Shown here one piece after another: positions 8,268 through 12,856 of a DNA stretch of 12,856 bases (position 1 is its first letter; each line of letters starts with the position of its first letter). The notes beneath the pieces were generated by a model. It was not told where the DNA came from. It worked only from the letters and a program-made list of their open reading frames with translations, and did not search any database. Made by a program: the position numbers and the translations under genes. Source of the DNA: an uncultured Flammeovirgaceae bacterium (GTDB lineage: Bacteria; Bacteroidota; Bacteroidia; Cytophagales; Cyclobacteriaceae). Where the stretch lies: the NCBI GenBank assembly GCA_937138955.1, contig CAKZPJ010000678.1:1-12856 (forward strand). Reading direction: 5' to 3'.

Positions 8268-8518
8268 TGACCCAGTTTAATAAAAGCATTATATATTTAT
8301 AACTTGCACAATAGCCCCACTGCATAAACGATCATTTATAGAATAGCCAATTTTCAATATGTAGCTTGACGATAACTATATTAAATCCTATTTTTAGCGC
8401 GCTTACCATAATTGAGTACTTACAACCGATAAACTTTTTTAACTTCTTAATTAATCTTGACTAGTGTAGGGCACCAAATTCAACTTATGGTGCATCTTCA
8501 ATCCTATCATTAATAACA
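8268..8518. other. Non-coding gap between sulfotransferase and duplicated GT genes
   Basis: This is the longest gene-free stretch in the window (251 bp) and is strongly A+T-rich. I see no convincing open frame, tRNA or mobile-element end in it. A weak A+T-only inverted repeat (TTATA 8289-8293 / TATAA 8298-8302) follows the sulfotransferase stop but is not a good terminator. A GC-containing hairpin lies near its 3' end (8471-8493). The gap probably holds a promoter for the following genes, but no element matches the Bacteroidota consensus at both sites. Confidence 0.5.
8471..8493 (+). other. Hairpin in the leader of the duplicated GT genes
   Basis: GCACCA (8471-8476) and TGGTGC (8488-8493) form a perfect 6-bp stem with an 11-nt loop, 25 bp before the ATG at 8519. 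No T-run follows, so it is unlikely to be a terminator. It could be a 5' leader structure or a protein-binding inverted repeat. It is not repeated before the second copy of the gene. Confidence 0.3.
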
Positions 8519-9691
8519 ATGAATATTATAATCATAGATCTATTCCTCAACAAGAATAGCCCGGTCGGTAGTTGTATTTTACAAGAGATTAAAGGTCTAT
8601 CTACCACCTACCAGCTAACAGTACTGTCAAGCTATCTAGAGCTTGCCGACAAAAGTCATCTAGCTTTTCATAAAGTAAGAATGCCAAGTCAACCTAATTT
8701 CTTACGATACCTTATGTTCTATTACCTAGTTAGAGCCAAGATGTTCTTCTTACTGAGAGGGATGGGACGAACGGATAGTGGAAGAACAGTTATACAGGCA
8801 TCCGGGGGACAATATACTAAGTGCGATATCTGCTACACCCAGTTCTGCCATGTTGCCTATCTGGAAAGACACTGGCACAAAGTGGGCGTAAAGGGTATTA
8901 GAAAGCTATTACGCAAAATGAACCACCGCTTCAATTCCTGGAAAGAAAAGAAGGCGTACCAAAACGCAAAACTCATAGTAGTTCCCTCACAAGGCTTAAA
9001 AAAAGAGATTGAAGAATACTATCCGAGTACAACCAAAAAACTGAATGTCATTCCAAATCCAGTTGATATTCATAAATTTAGTAAAGATGCGAAAATCGGC
9101 TATAGTAAGCGGAAGACTTTGGGATTTGGCAAAGAAGACATCGTGATTTCTTTTGCCGCCTTGGGTGATTTTGAACGCAAAGGCTTGGGGTTGCTACTAG
9201 AGGCTCTCGCTATGCTTAAAGAAAACCAACCAACCTACAAAATACTCGTCATTGGGGGGCGACCTCCCGAGATTTCACTCTTCAAGAAAAAAGCTGCTTC
9301 ACTGGGAGTTGGCGATCGGGCAGTATTCGCTGGGTTTCAAACGGACATACGCCCCTACTTATGGGCATCTGATCTATTCTCACTGCCCTCTATTTATGAA
9401 ACCTTTTCCTTGGTGTGTATCCAGGCGGCAGCGGCCGGATTGCCCCTGTTAGTTGCTAGTTTTAGTGGAGCTGATGAGTACGTAGCTGATAATGAGAACG
9501 GTTGGTTTATCGAGCGTTCGGCTACGGCTATTTCAGCAAAGTTGAGCGAGATTGGTGCCGATAAAGCAGTACTAAACAAAATGGGAATAAGCGCAAAACA
9601 AACCGCTAAACTCTACAGCCAGGAGGTTTATCAGGAAAGATGGCACAATTTATACAGCAAGTTCGAGGATCAAAAAACCGTAGTAAAGTAG
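8519..9691 (+). CDS. GT4-like glycosyltransferase, duplicated copy A
   Basis: Predicted GT-B glycosyltransferase, 390 aa, first of two tandem paralogues. The N-terminal domain has a CDICYTQFCHVAYL segment (about residues 102-114) with the His expected near the active site, and AKLIVVPS near 150. VIPNPVD (177-183) leads to the C-terminal domain, where FAALGDFERKGLGLLLEAL (212-230) holds the conserved Arg-Lys-Gly of the donor-phosphate site. E294-T-F-S-L-V-C-I-Q302 stands where E-x7-E is expected, with the second Glu replaced by Gln. NENGWF follows as in GT4 enzymes. It is alignable without gaps to the next gene through residue 380 (about three quarters identical by hand count). It follows the 251-bp gap, so it may open a new transcript. 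It ends 14 bp before copy B. Substrate unknown. Confidence 0.85.
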   Translation: MNIIIIDLFLNKNSPVGSCILQEIKGLSTTYQLTVLSSYLELADKSHLAFHKVRMPSQPNFLRYLMFYYLVRAKMFFLLRGMGRTDSGRTVIQASGGQYTKCDICYTQFCHVAYLERHWHKVGVKGIRKLLRKMNHRFNSWKEKKAYQNAKLIVVPSQGLKKEIEEYYPSTTKKLNVIPNPVDIHKFSKDAKIGYSKRKTLGFGKEDIVISFAALGDFERKGLGLLLEALAMLKENQPTYKILVIGGRPPEISLFKKKAASLGVGDRAVFAGFQTDIRPYLWASDLFSLPSIYETFSLVCIQAAAAGLPLLVASFSGADEYVADNENGWFIERSATAISAKLSEIGADKAVLNKMGISAKQTAKLYSQEVYQERWHNLYSKFEDQKTVVK

Positions 9692-10845
9692 ACGCATCAG
9701 TAGTAATGAATATCGTAATTATAGACCTATTCCTCAATAAGAATAGCCCGGTGGGAAGTTGTATTCTACAGGAGATTAAAGGAATATCTACCACCTACCA
9801 ACTGACCGTATTATCTAGCTATCTAGAACTTAAAGACAAAAGTCGTCTGGCTTTTCATAAAGTAAGAATACCTAGTCAACCTAATTTCTTACGGTATCTT
9901 ATGTTTTACTATGTAGTTAAAGCTAAGATGTTTTTCTTACTACGAAAGATGAGGCAGACGAATGGCGAGAAAACCATTGTGCAAGCCACCAGCGGACAAT
10001 ACGCTAAGTGCGATGTTTGTCATACTCAATTTTGCCATGCCGCTTACCTGAAAAAACACTGGCACAAAGTAGATGTCAAAGGTATTAGAAAGTTCTTACG
10101 CAAACTGAACCATAGTTTTAACTCTTGGAAAGAAAAAAAAGCGTTTTCCAACGCAAAACTCATAGTCGTCCCCTCAAGAGACTTAAGACAAGAACTTGAG
10201 AAGCACTACCCCAGTACCACTGAAAAGTTAGTAATTATCCCTAATCCCGTTGACACTGCCAGTTTTAAACGCAATTATGAGATAGGAGAAAGTCAGCGGA
10301 AAACGTTGGGATTTGGTACAGAAGATACGGTGATCGCCTTTGCCGCCCTGGGCGATTTTGAACGCAAAGGTCTGGGATTGCTACTGGAAGCTCTCGCTAT
10401 GCTTAAAGAAAACCAGTTAAACTATAAAATACTCGTTGTCGGGGGACGGCCTCCCGAGATCTCGCTGTTCAAAAGAAAAGCAACTCGACTGGGGGTTAGC
10501 GGTCAGGTAGTATTTACTGGATTTCAAACGGACATACGGCCCTTTCTGTGGGCCTCCGATATGTTCTCACTGCCTTCTATATATGAGGCTTTTTCTTTGG
10601 TATGTATTCAGGCGGCAGCGGCCAAACTGCCTCTGTTGGTTACCAATATTAGTGGGGTTAACGAATACGTAGTTGACAACGAAAACGGTTGGTTCGTTGA
10701 ACGTTCGGCGACCGCTATTGCCGCGAAGCTAAGGGAAATCTACGCTAATAAGTCCGAGCTGGATGCAATGGGAATATGTGCTGAGAAAACCGCTAACCGC
10801 TACAGTCAGGAAGTCTTTCAAGAAAGGTGGCGCAATTTATACAGT
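8519..10845 (+). repeat. Tandem gene duplication (copies 8519-9658 and 9706-10845)
   Basis: The two glycosyltransferase genes align codon for codon with a constant offset of 1187 bp, without a gap, through codon 380, after which their tails differ. Several identical DNA runs remain, the longest I found being 26 nt (about 9215-9240 against 10402-10427). Protein identity is about 75 percent by hand count, so this is a direct tandem duplication that has had time to diverge, not a recent or assembly-made copy. Confidence 0.9.
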
Positions 10846-10890
10846 ACACTGGCAAAAAAAGATGCCATTGTAGATGCTCAAGAACTTTAA
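9706..10890 (+). CDS. GT4-like glycosyltransferase, duplicated copy B
   Basis: Second tandem paralogue, 394 aa, with the same domain order as copy A: CDVCHTQFCHAAYL near residues 102-114, IIPNPVD at 177-183, FAALGDFERKGLGLLLEAL at 212-230 and E294-A-F-S-L-V-C-I-Q302 in place of E-x7-E. The open frame reaches back to an ATG at 9640 inside the end of copy A, but the start at 9706 is chosen because MNIVIIDLFLNKNSPVGSC matches the first residues of copy A exactly in position. The extra 22 codons would be copy A's end read in another frame. Residues 81-100 and 158-197 differ most between the copies, while the first 80 residues are almost the same. That pattern suits a changed acceptor, which is inference. 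The C-terminal tail after residue 380 is unique. It ends 75 bp before the next gene. Confidence 0.86.
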   Translation: MNIVIIDLFLNKNSPVGSCILQEIKGISTTYQLTVLSSYLELKDKSRLAFHKVRIPSQPNFLRYLMFYYVVKAKMFFLLRKMRQTNGEKTIVQATSGQYAKCDVCHTQFCHAAYLKKHWHKVDVKGIRKFLRKLNHSFNSWKEKKAFSNAKLIVVPSRDLRQELEKHYPSTTEKLVIIPNPVDTASFKRNYEIGESQRKTLGFGTEDTVIAFAALGDFERKGLGLLLEALAMLKENQLNYKILVVGGRPPEISLFKRKATRLGVSGQVVFTGFQTDIRPFLWASDMFSLPSIYEAFSLVCIQAAAAKLPLLVTNISGVNEYVVDNENGWFVERSATAIAAKLREIYANKSELDAMGICAEKTANRYSQEVFQERWRNLYSTLAKKDAIVDAQEL

Positions 10891-10965
10891 AAAACACTCA
10901 TATAGCAGCTTTACCCAACCACTTAGTACTACCTAATTATTCTAGTTGTATATCTAAACTTCGAA

Positions 10966-12081
10966 ATGTCGAAACCAAAAATATTATTCGTTCTGCATTA
11001 TCCGCCACCGGTTGTTGGTGCGGCGGTGGTAGGTCAGTTTATCAGAGAGAGCGAATTGATTAACACCAGCTTCGAGGCAGACTACATTAATTTAGCTACC
11101 GCGAGCGACTTAAGGCAGATCAACAAGGGTGGACTCTCGAAAGTAGGTACACTGTTAAAAATTCAGTGGAAAGTAATGAAGGCTCTACGGAATAAATCGT
11201 ATGATCTATGCTACCTGAGTTTTACCGCCAAGGGCTTAGGTTTCTACAAAGACTTAGCAATTGTGCTGATACTAAAGCTATTTGGAAATGATGTTATCTA
11301 TCATATGCATAATAAGGGGGTACAATTGAATAGCAAAAATAAGTTCAATGACCTCTGTTATCGATTAGCCTTTAGTAACGCTAAAGTGATTTTACTATCC
11401 CCTCATTTGTACCAAGATATTGCCAGGTACGTGAAGGAGGAACAGGTATTCTATTGTCCTAATGGTATACCGGACACTACGCCAAGCAAAAGTTTTTTAG
11501 ACGGAAGAAGAGAGAGTAATCCGTGCCAGATTCTCTTTTTATCTAACATGACTGTAGAAAAAGGGGCATTCGTATTACTAGAGGCTTGTAAGTTACTTAA
11601 AGAAGCAGGCGCAACGTTTGTATGTCATTTTGTGGGTGACTGGTTCGATATATCTGAGTTAGACTTTCAGCATAAACTTTCACAATACGGACTTGATGAA
11701 ATGGTTTTTGCTCACGGCAAAAAGTACGGTGAAGAAAAAGAGTGCTTTTTAGAATCAGCTAACATTTTTGCACTTCCAACATATTACCACAATGAGTGTT
11801 TTCCGCTGGTACTATTGGAAGCAATGAAATACGCGTTACCAATCGTTTCTACTTCCGAAGGAGGTATTGAAGATATTGTTGTTGAAAATGAAACTGGATT
11901 TATAGTAACTCAAAGAAATGCTGTAGCTCTTAAAGAAAAACTGGAAATACTAATAAATGATCCAGATTTGCGGCTGAAGCTTGGTTTAGCTGGTAAAGAA
12001 AGGTATGAGCTCCTGTATACTTTAGATTCATTTGAGATAACTATCAGTAAGATATTAGCAACAGCCGTGCAGGCAGGTTAG
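10966..12081 (+). CDS. GT4 family glycosyltransferase
   Basis: Predicted retaining GT-B glycosyltransferase, 371 aa and complete. The N-terminus KPKILFVLHYPPPVVGAAVV has the first strand and the glycine loop. VIYHMHNKG near residue 110 supplies the N-domain His, and VILLSPHLYQDI and YCPNGIPD mark the domain boundary. FLSNMTVEKGAFVLLEAC opens the C-terminal domain. E277-C-F-P-L-V-L-L-E285 is an intact E-x7-E motif, followed by ALPIVSTSEGGIEDIV and NETGF, the usual donor-site series. In contrast to the two preceding duplicated genes it keeps both acidic residues. It begins 75 bp after copy B and is followed by a possible terminator, so it may be the last gene of its transcript. The ATG lies in the loop of a 5-bp inverted repeat (TTCGA/TCGAA). 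Substrate unknown. Confidence 0.87.
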   Translation: MSKPKILFVLHYPPPVVGAAVVGQFIRESELINTSFEADYINLATASDLRQINKGGLSKVGTLLKIQWKVMKALRNKSYDLCYLSFTAKGLGFYKDLAIVLILKLFGNDVIYHMHNKGVQLNSKNKFNDLCYRLAFSNAKVILLSPHLYQDIARYVKEEQVFYCPNGIPDTTPSKSFLDGRRESNPCQILFLSNMTVEKGAFVLLEACKLLKEAGATFVCHFVGDWFDISELDFQHKLSQYGLDEMVFAHGKKYGEEKECFLESANIFALPTYYHNECFPLVLLEAMKYALPIVSTSEGGIEDIVVENETGFIVTQRNAVALKEKLEILINDPDLRLKLGLAGKERYELLYTLDSFEITISKILATAVQAG

Positions 12082-12101
12082 TCCATTGCACATTTTTTTT
12101 T
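12067..12101 (+). terminator. Possible intrinsic terminator after the last GT4 gene
   Basis: GTGCA (12067-12071) and TGCAC (12087-12091) pair as a 5-bp stem, extendable by a G-U and an inner GG/CC, and are followed after one A by nine T residues (12093-12101). The stem overlaps the final codons and stop of the gene. The T-run is strong but the stem is short with a wide loop, so efficiency is doubtful. Confidence 0.4.
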
Positions 12102-12278
12102 AGATAAGCTGTGAGATAGGTGTGATTTATATGTGATCTCAGCATTATGTCAGCCTTAAAGGAGCGATTGATATCCGGTGGGTTAAGGTGCTTTTTAACA
12201 TTTCTACTATGAGCCCTTTACTATAACGATTATCAGTTATATTACCCTTTTATTTGCCCTTCGTAATTTTTTGATATA
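12082..12278. other. Non-coding gap before the methyltransferase gene
   Basis: A 197-bp A+T-rich stretch with no supported gene. It starts with the T-run of the possible terminator and contains an imperfect inverted repeat (GCT plus GAGAT at 12108-12117 with a 2-nt bulge, against ATCTCAGC at 12136-12143). A promoter for the methyltransferase is expected here, but I found no element I would defend. Confidence 0.4.
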
Positions 12279-12856
12279 ATGGATTTAAGCGGGCTCAAAA
12301 GATTCTGGTTGTTGAATTTTTTACGTAGGCTAGGTCAAGCCTCCAGATACTACAATAAAAGGTATGTTCAAATTTTACTTTGGAGCGTAAAGTCTAAAGA
12401 AGATACCAACTACACTTATCATATAAGTGATAAGAATATCCATTATTTAGCTCATATGATTGCGGTTGTTACTGACACAAATCATCAGCTAATCTTAAAC
12501 TATATCAACGAAGCAAAAGAAGATACGTCTTTAAGAGATTCAATTATTGAAGCCACGCAAAGTTCTCCCTTTAGAAAGTACGCTGATTTGGAAGTACGCT
12601 TGGGCAAACGCCTAGGTTGGTACGCTTTTGTGCGAGTGCTTAAGCCCAGAGTAGTGGTAGAAACAGGAGTAGACAAAGGACTAGGGTCAGTAGTAATGTG
12701 TGCTGCCCTACTGAAGAACAGGGAAGAAGGTTACGAAGGCCAATACTACGGAACCGACATCAACCCAAAAGCCGGTTACTTATTAACCGGTAAATACCAA
12801 GAAGTCGGTAAAATTCTCTACGGCGACTCAATTAATAGTTTATCGCAGTTCCCAGA
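12279..12856 (+). CDS. SAM-dependent methyltransferase, class I (3' end beyond window)
   Basis: An ATG-started frame stays open for 192 codons to the window edge, so the gene is cut by the window and not broken. The Rossmann-fold motif I is V125-V-V-E-T-G-V-D-K-G-L-G-S137, the glycine-rich SAM-binding loop. YYGTDIN with Asp160 is motif II, whose acidic residue holds the ribose. Before them lies a helical N-terminal region of about 120 residues that begins with a basic, aromatic-rich segment (KRFWLLNFLRRLG). The start is supported by an in-frame TAA at 12264-12266. In this cluster a sugar O-methyltransferase is likely, but the acceptor is not visible and another small-molecule target is possible. 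A possible terminator and 197-bp gap separate it from the genes before it, so it may be transcribed separately. Confidence 0.78.
   Translation, partial: MDLSGLKRFWLLNFLRRLGQASRYYNKRYVQILLWSVKSKEDTNYTYHISDKNIHYLAHMIAVVTDTNHQLILNYINEAKEDTSLRDSIIEATQSSPFRKYADLEVRLGKRLGWYAFVRVLKPRVVVETGVDKGLGSVVMCAALLKNREEGYEGQYYGTDINPKAGYLLTGKYQEVGKILYGDSINSLSQFP

Noticed and set aside
8289..8302. TTATA/TATAA inverted repeat after the sulfotransferase as a terminator
   Set aside because: The stem is only five A-T pairs and no T-run follows.
8452..8459. TAATCTTG as a Bacteroidota -7 box (consensus TAnnTTTG); also TTTATTTG at 12249-12256 and TACGTTTC at 2462-2469
   Set aside because: Each has one mismatch and none has a TTG box at the right distance upstream. 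Matches this good are expected by chance in A+T-rich gaps.
9252..9452. 66-codon + strand frame inside copy A
   Set aside because: Lies wholly within a well-supported glycosyltransferase gene in another frame, with no family resemblance.
8519..10890. Tandem copies as an assembly error or insertion-sequence product
   Set aside because: The copies differ at about a quarter of residues with both frames intact, which an assembly error would not give. No transposase or terminal inverted repeats are seen at the edges.
10827..11063. Open frame on + strand starting at a GTG within the end of copy B
   Set aside because: Its first half is copy B's end read in another frame (the same false start appears as ATG at 9640 in copy A), and its second half overlaps the true gene at 10966 out of frame. 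There is no protein-like pattern.
1..12856. CRISPR array, tRNA/rRNA, integrase, toxin-antitoxin or phage-defence genes
   Set aside because: I looked for regularly spaced repeats and family motifs on both strands and found none. The gaps are too short to hide such genes.

Overview
The window is one continuous stretch of a surface-polysaccharide biosynthesis locus. Every supported gene is on the + strand and most are closely packed. The base composition (A+T-rich, moderate GC), the near absence of Shine-Dalgarno motifs before most starts, and the gene families point to a member of the Bacteroidota. A sulfotransferase in the cluster would fit a marine lifestyle. The taxonomic call is inference and has no marker gene behind it.

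Layout, left to right: the last 15 codons of an unidentified upstream gene (1-48); an EDD-type GT2-like glycosyltransferase (55-1212); a divergent GT4-like glycosyltransferase with a GTG start (1270-2457); a Wzy/O-antigen ligase-like membrane polymerase (2496-3749); a second EDD-type glycosyltransferase (3754-4662); a Wzx-type flippase (4702-6006); a GT4 glycosyltransferase (6014-7234); a PAPS-dependent sulfotransferase (7275-8267); a 251-bp non-coding gap; two tandemly duplicated GT4 genes (8519-9691 and 9706-10890); another GT4 gene (10966-12081); a possible terminator and a 197-bp gap; and the 5' part of a SAM-dependent methyltransferase (12279 to the window end).

Together these suggest a Wzx/Wzy-type pathway. 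Up to seven glycosyltransferases would build a lipid-linked oligosaccharide at the inner face of the cytoplasmic membrane. The sulfotransferase, and perhaps the methyltransferase, would decorate it. The flippase would move it across the membrane and the polymerase would join the units. The initiating sugar-phosphate transferase, the Wzz/Wza export parts, nucleotide-sugar synthesis genes and PAPS synthesis genes are not in this window and must lie elsewhere. Whether the product is a capsule, an exopolysaccharide or an O-antigen cannot be told from here.

I see no wholly new kind of system. The points most worth a second look are the tandem glycosyltransferase duplication, whose copies share an EX7Q instead of the usual EX7E motif; the sulfotransferase, which predicts a sulfated glycan; and the degenerate motif of the second glycosyltransferase.
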